Source of the DNA: Hyphomicrobiales bacterium
GTDB taxonomy: Bacteria > Pseudomonadota > Alphaproteobacteria > Rhizobiales > JAJFHC01
DNA: 64,000 bases
Assembly: GCA_021775835.1 (NCBI GenBank)
Contig: JAJFHC010000020.1
Coordinates: forward strand, 1 to 64,000
Reading direction: 5' to 3'
Shown piece by piece: positions 8,782 to 18,065 of this stretch (position 1 is its first letter; each line of letters begins with the position of its first letter). The position numbers were made by a program, and so were the translations under genes. The notes beneath the pieces were generated by a model. It was not told the DNA's origin. It did no database searches and was given only the letters and a program-made list of their open reading frames with translations.

Positions 8782-10008
8782 ATGACATATTCAGATGATG
8801 CTCGCGTAAAGCGGAATGTTGCGGTTCTCGTGGCCGCGCAGGCAATTCTTGGCGCGCAGATGCCGATGATTTTTGTGGTCGGTGGACTTGCTGGCGGGAT
8901 GCTGGCCGGCAATCCATGTTTCGCGACACTTCCCATTTCAATGATTGTGTTCGGATCGATGACGACGGCACCCTGGATCTCTCCCCTCATGCAGCGCCGG
9001 GGACGCAGATTCGGGTTTTTCATTGGCGCCATCTGCGGCGCGGTCGGCGCCGCGGTTGCCGCCTGTGGTCTGTACATCGGTTCCTTTGAAGTGTTGCTGA
9101 TGGGCTCGTACTTCACCGGCATATATATGTCGTCGCAGGGTTTCTACAGGTTCGCGGCGGCCGACACGGCCCCAGAAGCATTCAAGCCCAAGGCGATATC
9201 TTATGTCATGGCGGGGGGGCTTTTTGCGGCAGTCTTCGGGCCACAACTGAACAAGCTGGTTTACGACGCAACGGTCCTTCCGTTCTTCGGCACATATCTG
9301 GCCATTGTCGTCATAAACCTCCTTGGCATGCTCCTGTTTTTTCTTCTCGATCTGCCCCATGAGAAGGAAAACAGAACAGCGAAAGAGGCGGCACAGAACG
9401 GCAGATCCCGTTTGGAACTTCTGCGCAACCCAACCGTCCTTGTGGCAATCGTCTGCGCAATGGTCAGTTATTCGCTCATGAACCTTGTGATGACATCAAC
9501 ACCTCTCGCAGTCGTCGCCTGTGGGTTTTCGACCGAAGATGCAAACGACATTGTCTCAGCACATGTCCTGGCAATGTTCATTCCAGCGTTTTTCACCGGT
9601 CACCTCATTGTGCGTTTCGGGGCGCCCAAGATTATGTCCGCTGGACTTTTGATTCTGGGACTTGCCGGCATCGTCGCGCTTGCCGGCGTGACGCTCACGA
9701 ATTTCTATATCGCCTTGATTTTCCTGGGCCTTGGCTGGAATTTCGGCTTCGTCGGCGCAACCAGCCTTTTGGCATCTGCCCATGCCCCGCATGAGCGTGG
9801 ACGTGTGCAGGGTCTGAACGACATGATGGTCTTCGGCTGTGTGACCTTGGCGAGCCTAGCCTCAGGCGGCCTGATGAACTGCTCCGGCGGGACACCGGTG
9901 GATGGCTGGAACGCCGTAAATTACGCCATGATCCCTTTCCTGCTGCTTGCCGGTGCAGCCCTCCTGTGGCTAATCAGTCAAAACCGCCGCGTCAGAAGCA
10001 ACGCATGA
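8782..10008 (+). CDS. Major facilitator superfamily transporter
   Basis: A 408-aa inner-membrane protein with about 12 hydrophobic segments and MFS-type loops, for example PLMQRRGRRFGF in the loop after helix 2 (the motif A position) and a charged central loop (LPHEKENRTAKEA). The ATG at 8782 follows AAAGG; an ATG at 8746 in the same frame is possible but has a poorer ribosome-binding site. Its substrate is unknown. It lies on the strand of the acdR-like gene, 290 bases downstream, so a link to ACC metabolism is possible but unproven. The 290-base gap shows no other feature I can support. Confidence 0.85.
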   Translation: MTYSDDARVKRNVAVLVAAQAILGAQMPMIFVVGGLAGGMLAGNPCFATLPISMIVFGSMTTAPWISPLMQRRGRRFGFFIGAICGAVGAAVAACGLYIGSFEVLLMGSYFTGIYMSSQGFYRFAAADTAPEAFKPKAISYVMAGGLFAAVFGPQLNKLVYDATVLPFFGTYLAIVVINLLGMLLFFLLDLPHEKENRTAKEAAQNGRSRLELLRNPTVLVAIVCAMVSYSLMNLVMTSTPLAVVACGFSTEDANDIVSAHVLAMFIPAFFTGHLIVRFGAPKIMSAGLLILGLAGIVALAGVTLTNFYIALIFLGLGWNFGFVGATSLLASAHAPHERGRVQGLNDMMVFGCVTLASLASGGLMNCSGGTPVDGWNAVNYAMIPFLLLAGAALLWLISQNRRVRSNA

Positions 10009-10212
10009 AGTGAAAAAGTTCGCCAAGTCTTCTAGCTAGAGGCGCTGACGTTTGCTGATACCCTCGTTGTGGAGCGAGACTGGTAGCGGCGAATAATGGA
10101 ATGCCCTCACTGATTTGGGAAAACACGGGGTCGCGGCATCGAACACCTGTGCTTCAACGGCGAATCTGACGTAAAATGACGTCCCTGCAACGCCGAAGCC
10201 CCTGGAAACCGC

Positions 10213-12180
10213 ATGCCATCCAGCGACGAACAACAGAACATCGTCACCGAAGAGGCCAAACCGGCCTCCGGCACGGATGTCATTCGCGCTTACGTGAAGA
10301 ACCTGCCCAATCGGCCGGGCGTCTATCGCATGATGAACGCCGACGGCGATGTGCTCTATGTCGGCAAGGCCCGAAATCTGAAGAAGCGGGTGCAGAGTTA
10401 CACCCGGATGATGGGCCACACGAACCGGATTGCGCGCATGATATCCGGCACGGTCAACATGGAATTCGTCACGACCGCGTCTGAAGCCGAAGCCCTTTTG
10501 CTTGAAGCCAATCTGATCAAACGCTTCAAGCCGCCGTTCAACGTGCTGATGCGTGACGACAAATCCTTCCCCTATATCCTGCTGGCGCGCGACCATGACG
10601 TGGCCCAGGTCGTAAAGCATCGCGGTGCCCGGTCGCGCAAGGGAGACTATTTCGGACCCTTCGCTTCGGCCGGTGCCGTCAACCGCACGCTCAACGCGCT
10701 TCAACGCGCCTTTCTGCTGCGCTCATGTACCGATTCCGTCTACGAAAGCCGTACGCGACCGTGCCTGCTCTATCAGATCAAACGTTGCAGCGCGCCGTGC
10801 ACCGGTGAAATCGCCCGTGAGGATTATGATGAACTGGTAGTGGAAGCCCTTGGCTTCCTCGCCGGCCGTAGCCAGTCGGTCAAAGATGGTCTGCTGAAGC
10901 TCATGGAGAAAGCGAGTGCGGATCTCGACTTCGAGCGCGCCGCAATCTACCGCGACCGGATTGCCGCCCTGAGCCACGTCCAGGCCCATCAGGGCATCAA
11001 CCCCGGTACCGTCCTAGAAGGCGACGTTTTCGCCGTTGCCCAGGATGGCGGACAGACATGCGTACAGGTGTTCTTTTTCCGTGCCGGCCAGAACTGGGGC
11101 AACCGTGCTTATTTCCCCCGGGCCGATAAGTCATTTGAGTCGTCCGAAGTCCTGGAAGCGTTTCTTGCCCAGTTTTACGACGATAAACCCATTCCCAAAC
11201 TTGTCCTGTTGAGCGAAGACGTCAAGGGCCGCAACATTCTGGCCGACGCCTTGAGCGTCCGCGCAGAACGCAGAATCACTGTGTCCGTTCCCCGCAGGGG
11301 CGAAAAACTCGAACTTGTTGACCATGCCCTGTCAAATGCCCGCGAAGCTCTCGGCCGGCGGCTTGCGGAAACCAGATCGCAGAACACGCTGCTGGAGGGC
11401 ATTGCGGAAAAATTCGGGCTGGACTCTCCACCCAAGAGGATCGAGGTCTACGACAACAGCCATATTCAGGGGGCGCATCCGGTCGGCGCCATGATCGTGG
11501 CGGGCGCGGAAGGTTTCCTGAAGAACCAGTACCGAAAATTCAACATCAAGTCCCAGGAAACGATTGCGGGCGACGATTACGGCATGATGCGCGAGGTGCT
11601 AACACGCCGCTTCACCCGCCTTCTCAAGGCTGATGAAGACGAGGCCAGAGAGGCAGAAGTCCGGGGCGCCATCCCCGAAGGACAAGCCGCCGAAGATGGC
11701 GCAAACGGTGATGATGAACAAACCAGAATATCGCCCTGGCCTGATATCATCTTCATTGATGGCGGCGCCGGTCAGTTGTCTGTCGTAAGGGAAGTCCTCG
11801 ACGATCTCGGCATCTCACGTGTGACTTTGGTCGGTATTGCCAAGGGCCCCGACCGGGACGCGGGCCGGGAACGGTTTTTCATGTCCGGCCGCGCTCCTTT
11901 CATGTTGGAAGCTCGTGATCCGGTGCTCTATTACCTGCAGAGACTCCGGGATGAAGCCCACCGATTTGCCATTGGCACTCACCGTGCCCGGCGCAAAAAG
12001 GCCATTGGGACATCGCCGCTAGACGAAATTTCAGGCGTCGGTCCGGGACGCAAACGCGCGCTCCTGCGCCACTTCGGTTCCGCCAGAGCCGTCAGCCGCG
12101 CCGGGCTCAACGACCTTGAAGCGGTGGACGGGATCAACAAGACCATCGCCCGCCAGATCCACAATCATTTCCATACCTGA
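10213..12180 (+). CDS. uvrC: Excinuclease ABC subunit C
   Basis: UvrC makes both incisions around DNA lesions in the UvrABC nucleotide-excision-repair complex. This 655-aa protein shows the N-terminal GIY-YIG nuclease (RPGVYRMM, then [13 protein letters not shown]), a cysteine patch, the UVR motif that contacts UvrB ([12 protein letters not shown], around residue 240), the RNase H-like second nuclease (YDNSHIQG and [11 protein letters not shown]) and C-terminal helix-hairpin-helix motifs ([18 protein letters not shown]). GGAAA precedes the ATG. In many alphaproteobacteria uvrC is followed directly by pgsA; here two unrelated genes intervene. It converges on the TIR gene with a 23-base gap. 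Confidence 0.98.
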   Translation: MPSSDEQQNIVTEEAKPASGTDVIRAYVKNLPNRPGVYRMMNADGDVLYVGKARNLKKRVQSYTRMMGHTNRIARMISGTVNMEFVTTASEAEALLLEANLIKRFKPPFNVLMRDDKSFPYILLARDHDVAQVVKHRGARSRKGDYFGPFASAGAVNRTLNALQRAFLLRSCTDSVYESRTRPCLLYQIKRCSAPCTGEIAREDYDELVVEALGFLAGRSQSVKDGLLKLMEKASADLDFERAAIYRDRIAALSHVQAHQGINPGTVLEGDVFAVAQDGGQTCVQVFFFRAGQNWGNRAYFPRADKSFESSEVLEAFLAQFYDDKPIPKLVLLSEDVKGRNILADALSVRAERRITVSVPRRGEKLELVDHALSNAREALGRRLAETRSQNTLLEGIAEKFGLDSPPKRIEVYDNSHIQGAHPVGAMIVAGAEGFLKNQYRKFNIKSQETIAGDDYGMMREVLTRRFTRLLKADEDEAREAEVRGAIPEGQAAEDGANGDDEQTRISPWPDIIFIDGGAGQLSVVREVLDDLGISRVTLVGIAKGPDRDAGRERFFMSGRAPFMLEARDPVLYYLQRLRDEAHRFAIGTHRARRKKAIGTSPLDEISGVGPGRKRALLRHFGSARAVSRAGLNDLEAVDGINKTIARQIHNHFHT

Positions 12181-12203
12181 AGTTACGGCCCGGACGGCAC
12201 GGG

Positions 12204-15200
12204 TCAATTCGGCATGTCAGGATTGCCACCTTTCCGTTTTGCGGCAAGCCATGACCGCCATTCTTCGGTGTTATAGGGCCACTTCCCTTTCTCGATACAC
12301 CAACTGGGGGGGTCGACGGGAAGGTGGAACCGGATCTGCTCTGCTGTAACCAGACACCGTGCAACCCGTTCTTTTGCGTGTTTCATCAAGTCCCCGGTCG
12401 AAGGGAAGACACGCCACAACCGCGCGGTCGCATCCGAAGAGGCGGTGACCACGCGCAGTCCGTCCGGTGAGAAGGACGCGCCCCAAACCTCACCGTCATG
12501 TCCTGCAGCAATCGCCACGAGTGCCCCTGTAGCCGCATCCCACACGCGTGCCGTCCGGTCCCACGAGGCTGTCACCACACGAGAACTGTCCGGTGAAAAC
12601 ATAGCACTTTCAACTTTGTCCCTATGTCCGGTGAGCACCGCAATCTGGTTCCCGGTGACAGCGTCCCAAATCCTGCCCGTGTTGTCCGAAGAGGCCGTAA
12701 CGATCCGCGATCCGTCATTTGAAAATGCGGCGCTCCAGACCCCGTCCTCATGGCCGGCAAGAACAGACATCTGCTTGCCCGTCGTGGCGTTCCACAGGCG
12801 CACCGTGTTGTCCTCAGAACCAAAGCCACCAGAAGTCGTCACGATCCGCAATCCGTCGGGCGAGAAGATCGCACTGTTCACATTGCCCTCATGCTCCGCA
12901 AGGACCACGATCTGTGCGCCGGTCACGGCGTCCCACAAACGCGCTGTTCTGTCATCGGTCCCAACGCCGCCCGAAGTCGTGACAACGCGAGACCCGTCCG
13001 GTGAAAAGACAGCGCTTCCGACCTTTCCCTGATGGCCGGTGAGAACCACGAGTTCCTCGCCTGTCGTCGCATCCCAAACCCGGGCTGTCCGGTCCCACGA
13101 GCCCGTGACGATCCGCGATCCGTCGGGCGAGAAAACCGCACTGTTGACGCTATCCTCATGGCCGGCGAGAAGCCCAACCTGACGCCGGGTCGCAACATCC
13201 CACACCCGTGCGGTCTTGTCCCATGAGGCCGTCACAACCCGAGATCCGTCCGGCGAGAACTTGGCGCTTTGAACGTTGTCCTCGTGTCCCGCAAGAACGG
13301 CAATCTGCGAGCCGGCGGCCGCATCCCAAAGTCGCGCGGTCTTGTCATACGAAGACGTGACCAGAAGGCTCCCGTCCGATGAGAAAGCAGCGCTGTTCAC
13401 GTCGACCTCATGCCCGGCATATACAGCGAGTTGTGTCCCGATCGACGCGTCCCATAACCTTGCGGTCCGGTCATACGACGCCGTGACAATACTCGATCCC
13501 CCCGGCGAAAAGTCCGCATTCTCGACCCTGTCATCGTGGCCTCGGTAGACAATCAATACAGCGCCTGTCTTGGCATCCCAAAGACGCGCCGTATTGTCGT
13601 GAGACGCGGTTACAACGCGCAGACCGTCAGGCGAGAAGACCGCACTGACCACATTGTCCTCATGGCCGGTGAGGACCGCTACCTGCCTGCCCGTCACCAC
13701 ATCCCACACCCGCGCGGTCTTGTCCCACGACGCCGTCACAACATGGGACCCGTCCGGAGAGAAAGTCGCGCCCTGCACATTGTCTTCATGACCTTTGAGC
13801 ACAGCGACTTGTCCCCCTGTCTCCGTATCCCACAACCGGGCGGTGTTGTCTGAAGACGCTGTAACAATGCGTGACCCGTCCGGTGAAAACGCCACACTTT
13901 CCACATTACCCTCATGACCGTTGAGGACAGCAACTTCCGACCCCGTCGAAGCTTCCCAGACCCGTGCCGTCTTGTCAAAAGAGGCCGTAGCGATGCGGGA
14001 GCCATCGGGAGAAAAAAGGGCACTTTCCACATTGCCTGCATGTCCGCCGAGCACTGTGAGTTTACGCCCCGATGCCGCATCCCAGAGCCCGGCTGTCTTG
14101 TCGGAAGAGGCCGTGATAATGCGCAAACCATCTGGCGAAAAAACAGCCGATTTGACCCAGTGATCGTGTCCCAGCAGAACGGCGACTTGTGCGCCTGTGG
14201 CGGCATCCCATATCCGGGCGGACTTGTCGAGCGACGCCGTAACGATGCGGGTCCCGTCCGGTGAGAAACTGGCACCTTCCAAAGTACTCTCATGACCCTG
14301 CAGGACGGCGACTTCCTCACCGGTCGCCACATCCCATACTCGCGCCGTCTTGTCATAGGAGGCTGAAACAACGCGCGAACCATCCGGCGAGAAGATTGCA
14401 TTTTTCACACCGTGTTCGTGCCGTCGCAGGACCGCTATTTCCTTAAGCGCCATAACGGAATTTGCAAGGCTCACCTCCGCGGGCGCAACATAAGGGCGTT
14501 CTCTTTGCGCCTCTCGCAGAGCCGCCTCATCCTTAAGGCCCGCAAGGGCCACCAGCATTCCAGTAACGGGATCGCCCAGGGCCAGTTGGGTATCCGATAG
14601 ATCCGCCAGATAGAGAGACTCCGAACGCAGAGCCTCATTGCGCTGTCGCTCAGCGATCTGCCGCTGCTGTTGTGCCTGGGCGCGTTGCTCCTCCGCGATT
14701 GCGCGTTGCCTTTCGGCTTTCTGCTGTTGCAGGAATGCAAACCCTGCGAGCCCGGCCGCAATGATGGCTGCTGCCAGTGAACCGCCCATTATGGACCGTT
14801 GGCGCCGGGTTGCCGCTGCACGGCTGTCGGCTATGTATTGGCGGTGCAGACCGGTGGGGTTAGGGGCGTTGACAGGCTGCGCGGCGAGCCATTGTTCGGC
14901 CGCCTCCAGTTCCCGACCGCGAAGCGGCTGGGCGCCCAGCCTCTTCTGTTCCCGCCATCGCCGGGAGATCTCGCCAAGTCGCGTGTGTTCACGTATCCAG
15001 TGAATGTCCGTATTGAGAGCCGCGACGAGGTTCGGCGTCGCCCTGTCAAAATCATCTGCCTGGGTAAAAAATATATAGTTGTACTTGGTGAGCGGCTCGG
15101 GAATTTCATCGGGGGCAACGTCCTGGATCACAATCGGAGCGATACGTTTGTTCAGGCTTTGCGCGTAGTCGACCTCCCAGCGGCATACTTCCGACTTGGC

Positions 15201-15428
15201 CGAATGAGGACTGAGCGCAAACACGACCGTGTCGGCCTCGCGGATCAGTTGCTCAAGCCGTTCCTTCCATTCTTCCGTCGGCAGAATGTCTTCGGTATCC
15301 CGAAAGACGGCAATGTCTTCCTCCTGCTCGAGGGCTCCGACAACCTTGGAGACAAAGTGCCGATCGCTGCGGGAGTATGAGATGAAGACCTTTGTCGTCT
15401 GATGACCGGTCTTCTCGGGTTTCGCCAC
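12204..15428 (-). CDS. TIR domain - transmembrane helix - 16x WD40 repeat protein
   Basis: A 1074-aa protein. Residues 12-135 are a TIR domain (KVFISYSRSD at the start, then SAKSEVCRWE, where Glu85 sits where TIR NADases have their catalytic glutamate). Residues about 214-233 form a single hydrophobic helix, and 234-270 a Gln/Arg/Glu-rich coiled coil. Residues 330-1011 are sixteen WD40 repeats, fourteen of 42 aa and two (the 12th and 13th) of 47 aa. A 63-residue tail contains CIEKGKWPY. The likely layout is a cytoplasmic TIR linked through a membrane helix to a large beta-propeller sensor; topology is uncertain. The start is a GTG with AAGGGA upstream. TIR-WD40 proteins are known in bacteria, but their function is mostly unassigned; NAD cleavage or signalling is an inference. 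The gene lies between uvrC and pgsA, divergent from a subtilase. Confidence 0.9.
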   Translation of the reverse strand: MAKPEKTGHQTTKVFISYSRSDRHFVSKVVGALEQEEDIAVFRDTEDILPTEEWKERLEQLIREADTVVFALSPHSAKSEVCRWEVDYAQSLNKRIAPIVIQDVAPDEIPEPLTKYNYIFFTQADDFDRATPNLVAALNTDIHWIREHTRLGEISRRWREQKRLGAQPLRGRELEAAEQWLAAQPVNAPNPTGLHRQYIADSRAAATRRQRSIMGGSLAAAIIAAGLAGFAFLQQQKAERQRAIAEEQRAQAQQQRQIAERQRNEALRSESLYLADLSDTQLALGDPVTGMLVALAGLKDEAALREAQRERPYVAPAEVSLANSVMALKEIAVLRRHEHGVKNAIFSPDGSRVVSASYDKTARVWDVATGEEVAVLQGHESTLEGASFSPDGTRIVTASLDKSARIWDAATGAQVAVLLGHDHWVKSAVFSPDGLRIITASSDKTAGLWDAASGRKLTVLGGHAGNVESALFSPDGSRIATASFDKTARVWEASTGSEVAVLNGHEGNVESVAFSPDGSRIVTASSDNTARLWDTETGGQVAVLKGHEDNVQGATFSPDGSHVVTASWDKTARVWDVVTGRQVAVLTGHEDNVVSAVFSPDGLRVVTASHDNTARLWDAKTGAVLIVYRGHDDRVENADFSPGGSSIVTASYDRTARLWDASIGTQLAVYAGHEVDVNSAAFSSDGSLLVTSSYDKTARLWDAAAGSQIAVLAGHEDNVQSAKFSPDGSRVVTASWDKTARVWDVATRRQVGLLAGHEDSVNSAVFSPDGSRIVTGSWDRTARVWDATTGEELVVLTGHQGKVGSAVFSPDGSRVVTTSGGVGTDDRTARLWDAVTGAQIVVLAEHEGNVNSAIFSPDGLRIVTTSGGFGSEDNTVRLWNATTGKQMSVLAGHEDGVWSAAFSNDGSRIVTASSDNTGRIWDAVTGNQIAVLTGHRDKVESAMFSPDSSRVVTASWDRTARVWDAATGALVAIAAGHDGEVWGASFSPDGLRVVTASSDATARLWRVFPSTGDLMKHAKERVARCLVTAEQIRFHLPVDPPSWCIEKGKWPYNTEEWRSWLAAKRKGGNPDMPN
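12396..14441 (-). repeat. Sixteen tandem WD40 repeats coding region
   Basis: About 2 kb of tandem 126-base units, with two 141-base units at 12774-13055, encode repeats with core GH-x4-V-x-S-A-x-FSPDGSR and TAS-x-D-x-TAR-x-WDA. The units are unusually alike. Most differences fall at the four residues after GH and the residue before the conserved Asp, positions on the propeller surface. Confidence 0.85.
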
Positions 15429-15952
15429 GCTTCATCCCTTCGTTCGCCTGTAGCCCCCAGCTTCACCCCTGTCCATTCACGGCCTCAACGCCATGCCAGG
15501 AACAGAGCAACATGAGGACATCTTTTGCTTTCACCCGTCAAGCCGGGCGCACGCCGAAGGCCGTGCGAGACGGGCCCGGTACATGCAGTTCCCTGCCACA
15601 CCATGCGTTTCTGCGGCAAACACCTTGTTTGAGCACCGATTCGACCTACATCAAAAGAACACGCTATTGACACATTCCATCGGTTAACCTTGCCAAATCG
15701 GGCAGGTCTGTTTTTCCGGGATGCAAACGTTGGTAAAGCGCCGCAACAGTTCCGTTAGCAAAGCCTTCCCGCTGAAGGTTCAAGGAAATTGGCATCCAAA
15801 CGTTCTTGCTCTCGTAAAACCGTTAACAAGGAGAACCATGTCGATTTCTGGCGATTACGGTTATGGACGCCAGTAAATACGCTCATTGCCGGGAGATCGT
15901 GACGCCAAAGCGAATGAGACAGTAGTGGATTCCTCTTTCATGAGGTGAAACC
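15429..15952. other. 524-base divergent intergenic region between TIR-WD40 and subtilase genes
   Basis: This holds no long gene I can support. It contains a canonical TTGACA at 15667-15672 without a convincing -10 partner, several TTAAC sequences (15683, 15823), and a 12-codon open frame at 15838-15876 described separately. It must carry the start signals for both divergent genes. Confidence 0.6.
15838..15876 (+). CDS. Possible 12-residue micro-ORF
   Basis: ATG at 15838 is preceded by AAGGAG (15828-15833) and opens a frame for MSISGDYGYGRQ before a TAA. The ribosome-binding site is better than those of many full genes here, though the spacing of 4 bases is short. It could be a leader peptide for the subtilase gene 76 bases downstream, or the relic of a gene. 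No homologue is recognised. Confidence 0.3.
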   Translation: MSISGDYGYGRQ

Positions 15953-17302
15953 GTGATAAATCGTTTGGCTGCAGGTTTGAATGTTACGAATACGGTAACT
16001 GCGTTGGCGGCCTTGGTTGTCGCGATCATACTGGTAGTGGACAGCGCTCAGGCGCAACAGACCGGGAGAGAGCCCAATGACGGGGCACGAAACGGGACAC
16101 AGCCTTCCTTCGGATTTCGATTAAACTTGAATGACCTGATTTCTGCCAGCAAGAAAAACAAAAAACGAAAAAAACGCAAGAGCACCCGTCAAAGAAACCG
16201 CCAAAGGCCGGCAACCACCGTACCTCAGTTCATATCGAGGGAACTGCTGATCATTGTCGACGGAGACACCGACGACGCGGGCGTCAACCAGATCCTTCAG
16301 GACTACGGCCTGATCCGTGTCGCCGATTCACTCATAGCCCTGATTAACCAGAGGATCATCCGGGTGCGTGTTGGTCCGCCGCTGTCGCCACAGCGGACGT
16401 TGCAGTTGTCCGTCGACCCCCGCATCACCGGCGCTCAGCCCAACTACCTGTACACACTGTCCGCGAAGAAAAAGAAGAAGACGCAATACGCGGTCAGACA
16501 ACTGGGGATCGAGGACGTCCATGCCGTATCACGCGGCGATGGCGCGATCGTCGCGGTCATCGACAGCGGTGTGAACAGAAAGCACCCTTCCCTCAAGGGA
16601 GTCATCAAGGATCAGGAAGATTTCACAGGCACAAGGCGAAACGCTCGCGAATCCCACGGCACCGCCGTTGCCAGTGTCATTGCCGCCAGAAACGGAATGG
16701 TGGGCGTGGCGCCCGGCGCCAAGGTGTTGTCAGCGCGCGTCTTTGCCAGATCGAAAAAATACCGCCAGTCGTCGGGACATACATTCAACCTGTTGCGTGG
16801 TGTCGATTGGGCAGTGGCCAGCGGCGCACAGGTGATAAACATGAGCTTTGCAGGCCCCGCGGACCCCATTTTTCAGGCAATGCTGAAGTCTGCATCGGAG
16901 GCTGGTGTCATCGTTGTCGCTGCGGCCGGCAATCACGGCGCCAAGGGACCGCCCGCCTATCCCGGAGCGTATGACACTGTCATAGCGGTGACGGCGACGG
17001 ATTCCCGCAACCGACTGTACAAACATGCCAACCGGGGCAAGTACATTTCGCTTTCGGCGCCTGGCGTCAACATTCTTGCAGCACACCGCAGCAGAAGTTA
17101 CGAAACCAGTTCAGGCACGTCCATGTCCGCCGCCTACGTGACCGGCGCGATCGCTCTTTTGAAGCAGTCAATGCCCTGGCTGCATCCCGAGGACGTCGTC
17201 AGCAGGTTCACCAGAACCGCGACCGATCTGGGGCAGGACGGATGGGACCCGCTCTTCGGCCACGGTCTGCTCGACATCAGGCGCGCCGTCAACGATCAGT
17301 AG
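15953..17302 (+). CDS. Secreted subtilisin-family (S8) serine protease
   Basis: This 449-aa protease has an N-terminal signal sequence (residues 1-35, ending AQA), a Lys/Arg-rich segment (residues 67-85), an I9-like propeptide (about 95-168, ending QPNYLY), a second lysine run (172-176) and the S8 catalytic domain. The catalytic triad is Asp204 (VIDSGV), His235 (SHGTAVA) and Ser390 (SGTSMSAA), with the oxyanion Asn in AAAGNHG. It should be exported and self-processed. The start is GTG at 15953 with AGGTGA upstream. It is divergent from the TIR-WD40 gene and precedes pgsA. Whether the pair works together is not shown by sequence alone. Confidence 0.92.
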   Translation: MINRLAAGLNVTNTVTALAALVVAIILVVDSAQAQQTGREPNDGARNGTQPSFGFRLNLNDLISASKKNKKRKKRKSTRQRNRQRPATTVPQFISRELLIIVDGDTDDAGVNQILQDYGLIRVADSLIALINQRIIRVRVGPPLSPQRTLQLSVDPRITGAQPNYLYTLSAKKKKKTQYAVRQLGIEDVHAVSRGDGAIVAVIDSGVNRKHPSLKGVIKDQEDFTGTRRNARESHGTAVASVIAARNGMVGVAPGAKVLSARVFARSKKYRQSSGHTFNLLRGVDWAVASGAQVINMSFAGPADPIFQAMLKSASEAGVIVVAAAGNHGAKGPPAYPGAYDTVIAVTATDSRNRLYKHANRGKYISLSAPGVNILAAHRSRSYETSSGTSMSAAYVTGAIALLKQSMPWLHPEDVVSRFTRTATDLGQDGWDPLFGHGLLDIRRAVNDQ

Positions 17303-17474
17303 GTTGGTTGGCGAAGTATTGAAATCCGGATCGGGGCCTGATCACGCCCCTGTCACGCCCAGGCCCACGGCCAACAATTCGATCGCGACGTGATAAAAAT
17401 CTGCGCTAGGCAATTGACGCGGGCGCTCTTGGATGATCTTAAAGGCATGGTCAAAATAGAAATACTGCGGTGCC

Positions 17475-18041
17475 ATGCTGACCAGCCTGCCCAACCTGCT
17501 GACATACGGTCGAATCCTCGCCGTGCCTGCGCTCGTGGGCTGTTTCTATTTCGAAGGTGACACCGCAAGTTGGATAGGCCTCGGCATATTCGTTGCAGCC
17601 GGAGTCACGGATTTTCTGGACGGTTACCTGGCCCGCATCATGAATTTGCAATCGTCTCTGGGACGGATGCTTGATCCGATTGCTGACAAACTACTGGTTG
17701 CCGTCGCTCTGATGATGCTTGTGAAAAACGAAACCATCTCCGGATACTCCCTGTGGGCCGCCGTCATCATTCTCAGCCGTGAAATTCTGGTTTCAGGTTT
17801 GAGGGAGTTCCTGGCGGAGCTCCAGGTGTCGGTTCCCGTGAGCCAGCTTGCAAAGATGAAGACTGCTGTTCAGATGGTGGCCATTGCCTTTTTGCTCGCG
17901 GGCAAGGCTGGAGAAAAAATATTCTCTCTGAGCACGGAGGTTGGTGTCATCGGGTTGTGGATCGCGGCATTGCTGACGCTCTATACCGGCTACGACTATT
18001 TTCGTGCCGGATTGCACCATGTCGTGGATTCTCAAAAATGA
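17475..18041 (+). CDS. pgsA: CDP-diacylglycerol-glycerol-3-phosphate 3-phosphatidyltransferase
   Basis: PgsA makes phosphatidylglycerol phosphate from CDP-diacylglycerol and glycerol 3-phosphate in the inner membrane. The 188-aa protein has the CDP-alcohol phosphotransferase signature DG-x2-AR-x8-G-x3-D-x3-D at residues about 49-71, an N-terminal PNLLTYGRI motif and several hydrophobic helices. It is normally just downstream of uvrC in alphaproteobacteria; here it sits 5.3 kb away, behind the TIR and subtilase genes. moaD follows after 24 bases, so the two are probably cotranscribed. The ATG has only a weak ribosome-binding site. Confidence 0.95.
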   Translation: MLTSLPNLLTYGRILAVPALVGCFYFEGDTASWIGLGIFVAAGVTDFLDGYLARIMNLQSSLGRMLDPIADKLLVAVALMMLVKNETISGYSLWAAVIILSREILVSGLREFLAELQVSVPVSQLAKMKTAVQMVAIAFLLAGKAGEKIFSLSTEVGVIGLWIAALLTLYTGYDYFRAGLHHVVDSQK

Positions 18042-18065
18042 AAATGCCGCAGTGAGAACTCTGGA

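Noticed and set aside
12396..14441. Periodic DNA repeats suggestive of a CRISPR or satellite array
   Set aside because: The 126-base period encodes WD40 repeats in one continuous frame with no spacers.
17331..17352. GGGGC/GCCCC hairpin before pgsA
   Set aside because: The 5-bp stem lacks a T-run and is too weak to call a terminator.
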